A stretch of DNA of 64,000 bases from Odoribacter sp. (GTDB taxonomy: Bacteria; Bacteroidota; Bacteroidia; Bacteroidales; Muribaculaceae), in contig JAMPHZ010000014.1 of the NCBI GenBank assembly GCA_023663145.1, forward strand, positions 1 through 64,000, read 5' to 3'. The notes under the pieces were generated by a model. That model ran no database searches, was not told where the DNA came from, and worked only from the letters and a program-made list of their open reading frames with translations. The translations under genes were made by a program, and so were the position numbers. Shown one piece after another: positions 30,558 to 38,916 of this stretch; within the stretch, counting starts at the first letter, position 1, and each line of letters opens with the position of its first letter.

Positions 30558-31112
30558 ATGAAAGCTTTAAACATTAGCTACTTAGGACAGACCCGCGCAT
30601 GGTGGGTTGTACTTATCGTGGGCATCCTTATGGTGCTCTCGGGTTTTGCATATTGGTTCTGGCCCAATGCCGGTTATGCCATTGCCTCTCAAATATTTGG
30701 TTGGCTGCTTATTCTTGCAGGTGTAGTGCAGTTGTGTGTTGGCTCGGGAGCCAATCGTACCCGTGGTTGGGGATGGTGGATCGCCGGTGGTGTCATTGAC
30801 ATATTCATCGGGTTCATGCTTGTGCGTTCCATCATTCTTAGCGAGGCTGTATTCCCTTATTTTATTGCCTTTGTATTTATTTTCTGGGGTATTGAAGCGA
30901 TTGTAGGCGCATGTTACAAGAATAAAGGCCATTATTGGTGGATTGGGCTTGTCAATGGCATTCTGATGAGTCTTATCGGATTCTTCTTCCTTGAAGCCGG
31001 TTATATCTCCGATATGCTCATGGTTTCATTCCTTACTTCAATTGCTTTCATCTATTGGGGATTTACCCTTGCAATAGCAAGCTATGACCTCAAGCCCATT
31101 GAAACAAGATAA
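30558..31112 (+). CDS. DUF308 / HdeD-family membrane protein
   Basis: A 184-residue integral membrane protein with about six hydrophobic segments in three pairs (WWVVLIVGILMVLSGFAYWF near 15-34, then LLILAGVVQLCVG, WWIAGGVIDIFIGFML, YFIAFVFIFWGIEAIVGA, WIGLVNGILMSLIGFFF, SFLTSIAFIYWGFTLAIA). The repeated small-residue and Trp pattern is that of DUF308/HdeD, linked to acid resistance in enterobacteria. The actual role in Bacteroidota is not established. It is a single gene followed by a very long perfect hairpin. Confidence 0.85.
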   Translation: MKALNISYLGQTRAWWVVLIVGILMVLSGFAYWFWPNAGYAIASQIFGWLLILAGVVQLCVGSGANRTRGWGWWIAGGVIDIFIGFMLVRSIILSEAVFPYFIAFVFIFWGIEAIVGACYKNKGHYWWIGLVNGILMSLIGFFFLEAGYISDMLMVSFLTSIAFIYWGFTLAIASYDLKPIETR

Positions 31113-31123
31113 ACTAAACTGAA

Positions 31124-31188
31124 AGAGATCATAACATCACAGCCCCGCAGCAATCTTTATGCTGCGGGGCTGTGATGTTATGATCTCT
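31124..31188. terminator. 29-bp perfect hairpin between convergent genes
   Basis: Arms at 31124-31152 and 31160-31188 are exact complements (29 bp, with a GC-rich CAGCCCCGCAGC tip) closing a 7-base loop ATCTTTA. It lies 12 bases past the DUF308 stop and 8 bases before the holB stop. On the minus strand a T-rich TTCAGTTTAGTTT follows; on the plus strand there is no U run. Confidence 0.75.
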
Positions 31189-31195
31189 CGGATGA

Positions 31196-32311
31196 TTATC
31201 GTAGAAGTTTTATCATTTTTACAGCAAGGTCAAATGCAATGATTTTTGCGTTGCCATTTGATGCGGTGTCAGAAGCTGCGCGGTCAAATTCGTTAATGAT
31301 ATTCTCAATGTTGCGTTCGGTTATGAAAGCACAGAAGCGTGATGAAAATTGCTCTTCTTCAGCAGTCAGGGCAACTATAGACTGATTTCCAAGATTTAGC
31401 ATGAAGTTGTCACGTGTCATGCGCGATGCGTAAGTATAGAACCTGACCAAACCTTCACGGCCAAGATCAGCTACCTCGACACTCCATCGGCGTAAATCGA
31501 GTACCTGCCGTTTCCAAGCGAGCCTCATAAGAGCCATGTAGAGGTCAAGCATTTTGCTCGAAATTTTATTGCCTGCCACAATGTCAAAAGCTCGGTTCAT
31601 GTTGCCTTCAGCGAGTGTGGCGGTGACTGATGCTGCTTCAGGATCAACGCCTCGTTCAATAAGCATAGCGGCTACCTCATCGTCGCTGTAGCGGCTTACC
31701 TTTATACGTTGGGTGCGTGAATATATGGTGGGCAGGATATCAGCCGGGTTGTCAGATGACATTATGAATAATGTGTCGGAAGCCGGTTCTTCCACCAGTT
31801 TCAGAAGTTTGTTTGCTGCTGATGAGTGAAGACGCTCGGGTAGCCACATAGCCACAACTTTGAATTGGGAGCGTCGGGCTGTGAGGGTTAGTCGTTCGAG
31901 CATTGCAGTGGCTTCCTCTACATATATCAGTGGCTGTGAGTTGATGTTGCCCAGTTCGAGTTGCCATTTGTCAAAAGGCATGAACGGATATTCATCTACA
32001 AATTCATGAAATGCAGTTGCATAGTCATCGCTTACAGTGGGCTTGGAATTCTTTTTTATAACTGGGAATGAGTATAAAGTGTCGATATGGTTGAACGATG
32101 CATGTTGTCGGCAGGCTTCGCAACGGCCGCATGAGTCTCCGTCGTGTCGGTCGGTGCAATGGATGTATGCAGTCAGTGCCCTAACCATGGCAAATTTGCC
32201 TGCTCCCGCCGGCCCTTCAAGTAGTATAGCATGGGGTATGCGCTCCGCGTCGACCATCTCGCGCAGCCGGTCTTTTACTCTTTCGTGTCCCGGTATGTCG
32301 GCGAATCTCAT
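31196..32311 (-). CDS. holB: DNA polymerase III subunit delta' (HolB-like AAA+)
   Basis: A clamp-loader subunit of the replicase. The 371-residue protein starts with RVKDRLREMVDAERIPHAILLEG and has a Walker A loop GPAGAGKF at 33-40 (Phe instead of Thr/Ser after Lys, which may weaken ATP binding; the E. coli delta' subunit is also non-hydrolysing). The zinc knuckle uses C52, C61, C64 and C67. TLFIMSSDNPADILPTIYSRTQRIKV near 178-203 is the sensor 1/arginine-finger region. It overlaps mlaF by four bases (ATGA), so replication and lipid-transport genes share a transcript. Confidence 0.88.
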   Translation of the reverse strand: MRFADIPGHERVKDRLREMVDAERIPHAILLEGPAGAGKFAMVRALTAYIHCTDRHDGDSCGRCEACRQHASFNHIDTLYSFPVIKKNSKPTVSDDYATAFHEFVDEYPFMPFDKWQLELGNINSQPLIYVEEATAMLERLTLTARRSQFKVVAMWLPERLHSSAANKLLKLVEEPASDTLFIMSSDNPADILPTIYSRTQRIKVSRYSDDEVAAMLIERGVDPEAASVTATLAEGNMNRAFDIVAGNKISSKMLDLYMALMRLAWKRQVLDLRRWSVEVADLGREGLVRFYTYASRMTRDNFMLNLGNQSIVALTAEEEQFSSRFCAFITERNIENIINEFDRAASDTASNGNAKIIAFDLAVKMIKLLR

Positions 32312-33084
32312 GGGCGGGGCTTCTCGTTCTTAACGACGTATTCCCGTACTTCCTGAAACAGGCGTGTTGCGAATACAAAATCATTAAGGGCTTGATTGGC
32401 TGTGGTGTATATCTGGGTCATATCTCCTACCCACTCGCGGTGCCCCTTATTGATGAAGATAATGTTCTCACCGATACCCAACACTGAATTCATGTCATGT
32501 GTGTTGATAACGGTAGTGATATTATATTCATGGGTGATGTCGCTTAGCAGTTCGTCAATCACTATGGAGGTTTTGGGATCAAGACCGGAGTTTGGCTCGT
32601 CACAGAATAGATATTTGGGATTGAGTGCAATTGCGCGTGCGATTGCGACGCGCTTCTGCATGCCACCTGAAATCTCGGAGGGATATTTGTTTTCCGCACC
32701 TTTTAGATTGACACGTTCGAGACAGAACATAGCACGGTCGCGCATTTCATCATATGATGAGTCAGTAAACATCTTCAGCGGGAACATCACATTGCCCAAA
32801 ACGGTTTCCGAGTCAAATAGTGCCGATCCCTGGAACAGCATACCTATCTCTTTGCGCAATTCCTTAACCTGATCGTTGGTCATGCCAAGAAGATCTCTTC
32901 CATCGAACAGAATCTGGCCTTCTTCGGGCCGCATCAGTCCAACGAGAGACTTCATGAGCACAGTCTTTCCTGATCCGCTTTGGCCTATGATAAGATTGGT
33001 CTTACCGGTATAGAAGGTGGCATCGATGCCGTAAAGCACCGTGCGGTCTTCAAAGGACTTGGTTACATTCTTTACTTCAATCAT
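32308..33084 (-). CDS. mlaF: MlaF-type ABC transporter ATP-binding protein
   Basis: The ATPase of the MCE/Mla phospholipid transport complex at the inner membrane. Of 258 residues, the Walker A is GQSGSGKT at 34-41, the signature is ISGGMQKRVAIARAIAL, and Walker B is YLFCDEPNSGLDP, with the D-loop and H-loop (NTHDMNSV) following. The EPNSGLDP form is common in MlaF-type ATPases. It overlaps mlaE and holB by four bases each. The substrate-binding MCE protein MlaD, usually next in the operon, is absent here. Confidence 0.93.
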   Translation of the reverse strand: MIEVKNVTKSFEDRTVLYGIDATFYTGKTNLIIGQSGSGKTVLMKSLVGLMRPEEGQILFDGRDLLGMTNDQVKELRKEIGMLFQGSALFDSETVLGNVMFPLKMFTDSSYDEMRDRAMFCLERVNLKGAENKYPSEISGGMQKRVAIARAIALNPKYLFCDEPNSGLDPKTSIVIDELLSDITHEYNITTVINTHDMNSVLGIGENIIFINKGHREWVGDMTQIYTTANQALNDFVFATRLFQEVREYVVKNEKPRP

Positions 33085-33830
33085 TGCAGCAACAGCTTGG
33101 TTAGTAAGACATCAAAGAAGAGGATAAGGATACTCGAGGCTACCACTCCGTTGGTGCTCGATTTGCCCACGTCAAGGGCGCCTCCCTTGACATAGTATCC
33201 GTAGAAAGAGGCTACAGAAGCTATGATGAACGCAAACACAAGCGATTTGATCAGTCCGTACCATACATACCATTCCGTAAACATGGCCTGAAGGCCATAT
33301 ACATACCGTGATACAGTAATAATATCAGTGAACACGGCTACAAGCCATCCACCGACAAGCGACGTGGCCATGCATATAACCACCAGAACCGGCATGAACG
33401 ACACAAACCCGACTATCTTTGGAAGTACAAGGAAGTTAGCAGAGTTAACACCCATGATTTCCAAGGCATCTATCTGTTCTGTCACCCTCATCGTGCCAAT
33501 CTCCGACGCTATGTTTGACCCGACCTTTCCAGCAAGAATAAGGCACAGGATAGAGTTAGAGAATTCAAGCAGGATGATCTCACGTGTGGCAAGACCCACC
33601 GAGTAGGCCGGAATAAGAGGTGAGGTAATGTTAAGTTGCATTTGTATTGCTATCACAGCACCGATGAAAAGCGAGATGATAATCACCAGAGGTATGGAGT
33701 CAAGGCCAAGTTTGGCTATTTCCTGCACAGTGCGACGTCCGAACTCGCGCCAACGGTCGGGCAACGAGAACACACGTTTGATGAACAGACAGTAACGGCC
33801 GAATGTGGCCAAAGATGAAGTCAAAATCAT
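33081..33830 (-). CDS. mlaE: MlaE-type ABC transporter permease
   Basis: The membrane subunit of the Mla/MCE lipid transporter. At 249 residues it has about five or six hydrophobic segments, starting with an amphipathic N-terminal helix (FGRYCLFIKRVFSLPDRWREF) and then IPLVIIISLFIGAVIAIQMQLN. The family-typical GSNIASEIGTMRVTEQIDALEIMGV stretch sits at about 105-129, and KSLVFAFIIASVASFYGYYVKGGALDVGKSST near the end. It is the first gene of a transcript whose 5' leader is structured. Confidence 0.95.
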   Translation of the reverse strand: MILTSSLATFGRYCLFIKRVFSLPDRWREFGRRTVQEIAKLGLDSIPLVIIISLFIGAVIAIQMQLNITSPLIPAYSVGLATREIILLEFSNSILCLILAGKVGSNIASEIGTMRVTEQIDALEIMGVNSANFLVLPKIVGFVSFMPVLVVICMATSLVGGWLVAVFTDIITVSRYVYGLQAMFTEWYVWYGLIKSLVFAFIIASVASFYGYYVKGGALDVGKSSTNGVVASSILILFFDVLLTKLLLQ

Positions 33831-33874
33831 AGACGTGATGTCAATCTAAACGTTAGATATTAGAATAATCTTCC

Positions 33875-33928
33875 CGCACCGGCAGGGGATTATATCGTTT
33901 ATAACAAACGTGACACGCCTGCGGTGCG
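33875..33928 (-). promoter_or_regulatory. structured 5' leader of the mla operon
   Basis: CGCACCGGCAGG (33875-33886) pairs with CCTGCGGTGCG (33918-33928) with one bulged G. A second stem CGTTT/AAACG (33896-33910) nests inside. With the predicted start at about 33932, the RNA would begin almost directly with this fold, leaving about 45 unpaired bases before the mlaE ATG. I match it to no named riboswitch class. Confidence 0.45.
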
Positions 33929-33938
33929 TTATTAGCGA

Positions 33939-33968
33939 CAAAGGTACATAAAAACTTTAAAATACAAA
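33939..33968 (-). promoter_or_regulatory. promoter of mlaE-mlaF-holB
   Basis: Minus-strand TTTG (33965-33968), an 18-base spacer, and TACCTTTG (33939-33946): exact Bacteroidota consensus. The predicted leader is about 100 bases. Confidence 0.65.
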
Positions 33969-34030
33969 CTTGATTCTTGCCATTACAGCCATCTTTATGG
34001 AATCTTTTGCCAAAATTAATCATGACTATG

Positions 34031-34060
34031 TTGATTTTCCGATTCATTTTTGTAACTTCG
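34031..34060 (+). promoter_or_regulatory. promoter-like pair ahead of udk
   Basis: TTG (34031-34033), 19 bases, then TAACTTCG (34053-34060), one base off TAnnTTTG. The ATG follows at 34099. Confidence 0.45.
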
Positions 34061-34098
34061 CGAAAAGTTTCTCAACCAAAACAAACAATATCCACACC

Positions 34099-34719
34099 AT
34101 GATAATTATCGGCATCGCCGGTGGTACCGGCAGCGGCAAGACAACCGTAGTCAACAAGATAATCAAGAGCCTGCCTGCAGGAGAAGTAGCCGTGATTCCG
34201 CAGGACTCCTATTACAAGGATTCGAGCCATGTGCCGGTAGAGGATCGTCAGAAGATCAATTTTGATGAGCCCGGTGCTATTGAGTGGACTCTGCTTGTCG
34301 ATCATTTGCGTCGACTTAAGGAAGGGCAGACGATACAGATGCCTACATATTCATATCTCACGTGCACCCGCCAGGCTGAAACAGTAGAAGTGCGTCCGAG
34401 CGATGTAGTGATAGTTGAAGGTATTCTTGTATTGACCGATCCGGTGTTGCGTGACATGATGGATATAAAGGTGTTTGTGGATGCCGATGCCGATGATCGC
34501 CTGATACGTGTCATAGCACGTGACTGCATTGAACGCGGTCGTACACCCCAGATGGTGATTGACCGTTATGAAGGGGTACTCAAGCCCATGCATTGCCAAT
34601 ACATAGAGCCATGCAAGAGATTCGCTGATCTTATTGTTCCACAAGGCGGCTCCAACATTGTGGCCATCAATCTCCTTACTGATTACATTGATAGCCGTCT
34701 CAAAAAAGCTAAAGCATAA
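34099..34719 (+). CDS. udk: uridine kinase
   Basis: Phosphorylates uridine and cytidine in pyrimidine salvage. The start is set at 34099 (MIIIGIAGGTGSGKT), giving 206 residues as usual for Udk; longer in-frame starts would run through the promoter. Walker A is GGTGSGKT at 8-15, followed by IPQDSYYKD, the NFDEPGAIEW substrate segment, IVEGILVLTD and the lid RVIARDCIERGRTP. Its TAA stop directly abuts the lptB start, so the two are one transcript. Confidence 0.96.
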   Translation: MIIIGIAGGTGSGKTTVVNKIIKSLPAGEVAVIPQDSYYKDSSHVPVEDRQKINFDEPGAIEWTLLVDHLRRLKEGQTIQMPTYSYLTCTRQAETVEVRPSDVVIVEGILVLTDPVLRDMMDIKVFVDADADDRLIRVIARDCIERGRTPQMVIDRYEGVLKPMHCQYIEPCKRFADLIVPQGGSNIVAINLLTDYIDSRLKKAKA

Positions 34720-35616
34720 ATGGCAGTACAATATCGCCTTGACCGGAATAAAGACGACAACGAACCTATGCCAGATCTGTTTAACATCAGTCCGGCAGAG
34801 GCTCGTGTTGTGTTTGATAAGGAAGCTTCCTTTATTCCTGACGATGAAAACCCGGAGATAATCCCTGCAGCCGATACCGCCATGGTGCTCCGGACAGACA
34901 ATCTCGTGAAAAAGTACGGTAAGCGTACAGTCGCCAATCACGTGAGCATCGATGTCACGCAGGGCGAAATAGTGGGGTTGCTTGGTCCTAACGGGGCTGG
35001 CAAAACGACCACTTTCTATATGACCACAGGTCTTATAACTCCAAACGAAGGGCGCATATTTCTGAATGATCTCGACATCACTAAAGCCCCTGTATATAAA
35101 CGGGCACGTTTGGGTATTGGTTATTTGGCGCAGGATGCTTCTGTGTTCCGCAAGATGACAGTAGAAGATAATATACGTTCGGTGCTTCAGCTTACCGGAA
35201 CCTCAAAGGAATACCAAAGAGAAAAACTCGAAAGTCTTATCGAGGAATTCCGCCTTGAAAAGGTGCGCAAAAATTACGGTGACCGCCTTTCCGGTGGCGA
35301 GCGGCGCCGCACCGAGATCGCCCGATGTCTGGCTATTGATCCAAAGTTCATCATGCTTGACGAACCGTTTGCAGGTGTCGACCCAATTGCTGTGGAGGAC
35401 ATACAGGGCGTCATCTACAAGTTGAAAGAGAAAAATATAGGCATTCTGATCACCGATCACAATGCGCCGCAGGTGTTGTCAATCACGGATCGTGCTTATT
35501 TGCTATTTGAGGGGCGCATCCTGTTTCAAGGCACACCGCAGGAGCTTGCATCAAACGAAGTTGTACGGCAGAAATATCTCGGGTCAAACTTTATCTATAC
35601 ACCGAGAAAGGCTTAA
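34720..35616 (+). CDS. lptB: LPS export ABC transporter ATP-binding protein LptB
   Basis: The ATPase of LptB2FG, which extracts LPS from the inner membrane. At 298 residues it is longer than the usual 240-odd: an acidic N-terminal extension of about 54 residues (DEPMPDL-like, [14 protein letters not shown]) precedes the ABC domain, which starts at [13 protein letters not shown]. Motifs: Walker [10 protein letters not shown] at 89-97, signature [16 protein letters not shown], Walker [15 protein letters not shown]-loop ITDHN. An internal ATG at 34882 would give a normal-length protein, so either the extension is real or the start is misplaced. The tight junction with udk supports the long form. 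Confidence 0.93.
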   Translation: MAVQYRLDRNKDDNEPMPDLFNISPAEARVVFDKEASFIPDDENPEIIPAADTAMVLRTDNLVKKYGKRTVANHVSIDVTQGEIVGLLGPNGAGKTTTFYMTTGLITPNEGRIFLNDLDITKAPVYKRARLGIGYLAQDASVFRKMTVEDNIRSVLQLTGTSKEYQREKLESLIEEFRLEKVRKNYGDRLSGGERRRTEIARCLAIDPKFIMLDEPFAGVDPIAVEDIQGVIYKLKEKNIGILITDHNAPQVLSITDRAYLLFEGRILFQGTPQELASNEVVRQKYLGSNFIYTPRKA

Positions 35617-35633
35617 TTTATAGAATTTTTTCG

Positions 35634-35641
35634 TAACTTTG
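35634..35641 (+). promoter_or_regulatory. -7 box before the TPR/PD40 gene
   Basis: TAACTTTG, exact to TAnnTTTG, in the 43-base gap after lptB and 19 bases before the chosen ATG at 35660. This suggests an internal promoter and also supports the later of two possible starts. Confidence 0.45.
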
Positions 35642-35659
35642 GGCTTTAAAAATTATAGA

Positions 35660-37069
35660 ATGCGACGCATACTTACCATATTACTCACTTTGGCTGGAAG
35701 TTTATGCATCTCAGCAGCACCAATCGATGAAGCCCGTAGACTTTTCAATGAGGGACAATACGAGCAGGCACTTGAGAAGCTTACGGCCATAGTCAAGAAG
35801 AGTCCGCGCGACGGCAACGCCAATTATTGGCTTGGTGCCACCTACATGGCGCTTGACCGCGAGCATGAGGCGCGCACATATTTCATTACTGCCGAAGATC
35901 GTGGAGTGGCTGATGCGGCTCTTGCTCTTGCCCGCCTTGATATTGCCACATATGATCCTGAAGGAGCCTCCGGGCATTTTGATACATATGAGAGGCTGAT
36001 GCGTAAGAATAAGCGCACCATTAATGAAGATCTTGAAGCGGAGAGATCCCGGCTTGTGACAATGGAGAACATGCTCGCCCGAGTGGAACGGATTGCCGTG
36101 ATAGACTCATTGGTAGTTGATGCCGAAGAGTTTTTCAAGCATTACAGAATATCGCCGGAGGCTGGAAGACTTATAAATGGTGCTACAGCCCGCCTGCCAG
36201 AGGTTGAATATGTGTTCATGCCACAAAATAATACTGAGATCATCTATGCCCAACCCGACAGTGCCGGTAATTACCGGTTGATGGGAGCTGATATACTTGA
36301 TGATGGCAGTCTTGAGCATCCTGCTCCGCTGCGGGGAGATGATCTCGCGGGCGGCGGTAATGCAGAGTATCCATTTATGCTCACCGATGGCCTCACGCTT
36401 TATTACGCTAACGATGGCGAGGGGTCGTTGGGAGGATACGATATATTCCTTACCCGCCGTGATGAAGATGGCGAGTTCCTCCAACCTCAGAACATAGGCA
36501 TGCCTTACAATTCTCCCGATGATGATTACTTGCTTGTCATTGATGAGATTACCGGTGCAGGGTGGTGGGCTTCTGACCGCAATCACATTCCCGGAATGGT
36601 CACTATATATGTATTTGTGCCATCTGAGACCCGCGTTAATGTAGATGCCGATGATCCGGCTCTTACTTCCCTCGCACGTCTGTCATCTATTGCAATGACT
36701 CGGGAGCCGGGTAAAGACTATAGCGGTCTGCTGAAACGTATTGCCGTAATTGACACTACAGTCTCAATGGCACAGCAAGATGCACAAAGTTCAGCATTCA
36801 CTCTGCCGATCGGCTCCACCTCGCGCATTTACCATAATCTTGGCGACTTCCGTTCAGCTCAGGCAAGGCAACTGATGGCACGCGCCATTGATGCCCGTGC
36901 AGGTATAATGAAGCTTGAATCACAACTTGAAAACTTGCGGCGGACATATGCAGGAGGAGATCGCTCTGTTGCCAACCGTATTCTGCTCCTCGAGGATCAG
37001 CTTGACGATGCGCGTGGCCAATATTTGGCTCTTGTCAACAAGGCTATTGCCGCCGAATTGAAGAAATAA
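35660..37069 (+). CDS. exported TPR and PD40-like repeat protein
   Basis: 469 residues from the ATG at 35660, which opens a signal peptide (MRRILTILLTLAGSLCISA). A TPR pair covers about 22-85 (ARRLFNEGQYEQALEKL, ANYWLGATYMALDREHEARTYF). A PD40/WD40-like beta-propeller fragment follows at about 200-310 (LTDGLTLYYANDGEGSLGGYDIFLT, MPYNSPDDDYLL, WWASDRN). The last 60 residues are a coiled coil rich in Leu and Arg. Similar TPR-PD40 proteins in Bacteroidota sit with the PorE/OmpA-type peptidoglycan-linked or gliding machinery; no such partner is next to it here. Role unknown, periplasmic location inferred. Confidence 0.78.
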   Translation: MRRILTILLTLAGSLCISAAPIDEARRLFNEGQYEQALEKLTAIVKKSPRDGNANYWLGATYMALDREHEARTYFITAEDRGVADAALALARLDIATYDPEGASGHFDTYERLMRKNKRTINEDLEAERSRLVTMENMLARVERIAVIDSLVVDAEEFFKHYRISPEAGRLINGATARLPEVEYVFMPQNNTEIIYAQPDSAGNYRLMGADILDDGSLEHPAPLRGDDLAGGGNAEYPFMLTDGLTLYYANDGEGSLGGYDIFLTRRDEDGEFLQPQNIGMPYNSPDDDYLLVIDEITGAGWWASDRNHIPGMVTIYVFVPSETRVNVDADDPALTSLARLSSIAMTREPGKDYSGLLKRIAVIDTTVSMAQQDAQSSAFTLPIGSTSRIYHNLGDFRSAQARQLMARAIDARAGIMKLESQLENLRRTYAGGDRSVANRILLLEDQLDDARGQYLALVNKAIAAELKK

Positions 37070-37090
37070 CCAATAAAATAACTGATTTAC

Positions 37091-38077
37091 ATGGACATCA
37101 CAATCATTATCCTGGCAGTCGTCATAGTGATTTTGCTATGCGTATTTTTCTATTATTGCCCATTCTTCCTTTGGATATCCGCCCGGGTAAGCGGGGTTAG
37201 AATATCTCTTGTCCAACTTGTCCTGATGCGTATACGTCAGGTTCCTGCGTCGGTTATAGTGCGTGCTCTCATTGAGGCTCATAAGGCCGGTCTTAGCGAT
37301 GTGAACCGTGATGATCTCGAGGCCCATTATCTTGCAGGCGGCAATCCAGAGCGCGTTGTACATGCTTTGGTGTCGGCAGCCAAGGCAAATATCCCACTGA
37401 GTTTCAAAATGGCTACAGCGATTGACCTCGCAGGTCGAGATGTGTTCCAGGCTGTGCAGATGAGTGTGAATCCCAAGGTTATAGACACTCCTCCCGTAAC
37501 AGCTGTGGCTAAAGACGGCATCCAGCTCATTGCTAAGGCTCGTGTAACTGTTAGAGCCAATATCCGGCAACTTGTGGGCGGTGCAGGAGAGGATACAGTG
37601 CTTGCCCGTGTGGGTGAGGGAATCGTGTCGTCGATAGGCTCTTCGGAAAGCCATAAGCAGGTACTTGAGAATCCCGACTCAATATCCAAACTTGTACTTA
37701 GCAAGGGTCTTGATTCAGGTACTGCATTTGAAATTCTGTCAATTGATATCGCCGACATCGACATAGGCAAGAACATTGGCGCTGTGCTTCAGATTGACCA
37801 GGCCCAGGCAGACAAGAACATTGCCCAGGCAAAGGCTGAGGAACGTCGTGCAATGGCAATTGCTCTTGAACAGGAGATGAAAGCCAAGGCACAGGAAGCA
37901 CGTGCAAAGGTAATAGAGGCAGAGGCTGAATTGCCACGTGCCATGGCCCGTGCATTTGAGACCGGAAATCTTGGAGTCATGGATTATTACAGACTTAAGA
38001 ATGTAGAGGCTGACACCAACATGCGGGCATCTCTTGCCGACGGAGCCGATGGCTCATTGACCGCTCCTGAAAAGTAA
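37091..38077 (+). CDS. floA: flotillin-like protein FloA
   Basis: A membrane-organising scaffold protein of bacterial lipid domains. 328 residues: an N-terminal membrane hairpin ([20 protein letters not shown], then [10 protein letters not shown]), the SPFH-type core (about 60-220, with [29 protein letters not shown]), and an Ala/Glu-rich coiled coil at about 235-285 ([21 protein letters not shown]). In Firmicutes floA forms an operon with an NfeD gene; here the nfeD-like gene is 16 kb away on the same strand. Confidence 0.96.
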   Translation: MDITIIILAVVIVILLCVFFYYCPFFLWISARVSGVRISLVQLVLMRIRQVPASVIVRALIEAHKAGLSDVNRDDLEAHYLAGGNPERVVHALVSAAKANIPLSFKMATAIDLAGRDVFQAVQMSVNPKVIDTPPVTAVAKDGIQLIAKARVTVRANIRQLVGGAGEDTVLARVGEGIVSSIGSSESHKQVLENPDSISKLVLSKGLDSGTAFEILSIDIADIDIGKNIGAVLQIDQAQADKNIAQAKAEERRAMAIALEQEMKAKAQEARAKVIEAEAELPRAMARAFETGNLGVMDYYRLKNVEADTNMRASLADGADGSLTAPEK

Positions 38078-38100
38078 TGTAAATCATTTAATTCAGCTAA

Positions 38101-38916
38101 GTGATTCCTTTAAAAGACATAATAACCTCTACCCGAAATTATAATTTCCACTCCCACACACAGTTCTGCGATGGCCATGACTCTATGGAGGCAATTGCTG
38201 AAGCTGCGGTGGAGGCAGGTTTTGTGCACCTGGGTTTCTCCCCTCATGCTCCTGTCAACATACTTTCGCCGTGTAACATGAGCTGTGACGATGTGCCACA
38301 CTACTTTGATGAGGTCAGGCGTCTTGACTGTGTTCTGCCTATAAATGTATATGCAGGGATGGAAATTGACTTCCTTGACCGCGACCGTGGTCCTGCAGGA
38401 AGCTATTACCGCGACCTGAACCTTGATTTCTCCATTGGCTCAGTTCATTTTATCCCTGACCGTCGAGGGCAGTATGTTGACATAGATGGTAGTGCTGACC
38501 GGTTTGCCCGTTACATGCATGACGTATTCAATGACGACCTTGATTATGTGGTGAAAAAATTTTACGAGCAATCGGCGCGAATGATTGATGCCGGAGGGTT
38601 CGATATTCTCGGGCATTTTGACAAAATAGCCCAAAATGCATCTATATACCATCCGGAACTTGAGCAGGAAGGGTGGTATCGTGACGAACTTGACCGATAT
38701 ATTGGTATGATCATTGACTCGGGTGTTATAGTGGAGATAAACACAAAGGCCAGGGAGCGTCTTGGGCGATTCTTCCCGCACGAATCGTGTTGGCACCGCC
38801 TCGTAAGTGCAGGTGTGCCCTTGATGGTGAACAGTGATGTCCATCATGCTGCCTTGGTTAATGCTTCCCGCGATATTGCATTCGAAAAACTTATTGGATA
38901 CGGGTATGCCGTCTGA
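38101..38916 (+). CDS. PHP-domain histidinol-phosphatase-like protein
   Basis: A 271-residue PHP-fold metal-dependent phosphoesterase starting from GTG; the next ATG would remove the metal motif. The first motif is NFHSHTQFCD with H17 and H19, then FSPHAP, GMEIDF, GSVHF, ILGHFDKI and NSDVHH, the full set of PHP metal ligands. Sequence order matches HisK-type histidinol-phosphatases (HisJ family). It is not in a his cluster, so another sugar- or amino-alcohol phosphate remains possible. It overlaps the following U32 gene by 11 bases. Confidence 0.82.
   Translation: MIPLKDIITSTRNYNFHSHTQFCDGHDSMEAIAEAAVEAGFVHLGFSPHAPVNILSPCNMSCDDVPHYFDEVRRLDCVLPINVYAGMEIDFLDRDRGPAGSYYRDLNLDFSIGSVHFIPDRRGQYVDIDGSADRFARYMHDVFNDDLDYVVKKFYEQSARMIDAGGFDILGHFDKIAQNASIYHPELEQEGWYRDELDRYIGMIIDSGVIVEINTKARERLGRFFPHESCWHRLVSAGVPLMVNSDVHHAALVNASRDIAFEKLIGYGYAV

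Noticed and set aside
33970..34098. Longer udk start at 33970.
   Set aside because: It would place 43 non-conserved residues before the Walker A and overlap the promoter pair.
35711..36586. Minus-strand ORFs inside the TPR/PD40 gene.
   Set aside because: Shadow frames; low-complexity translation and no promoter or start context.
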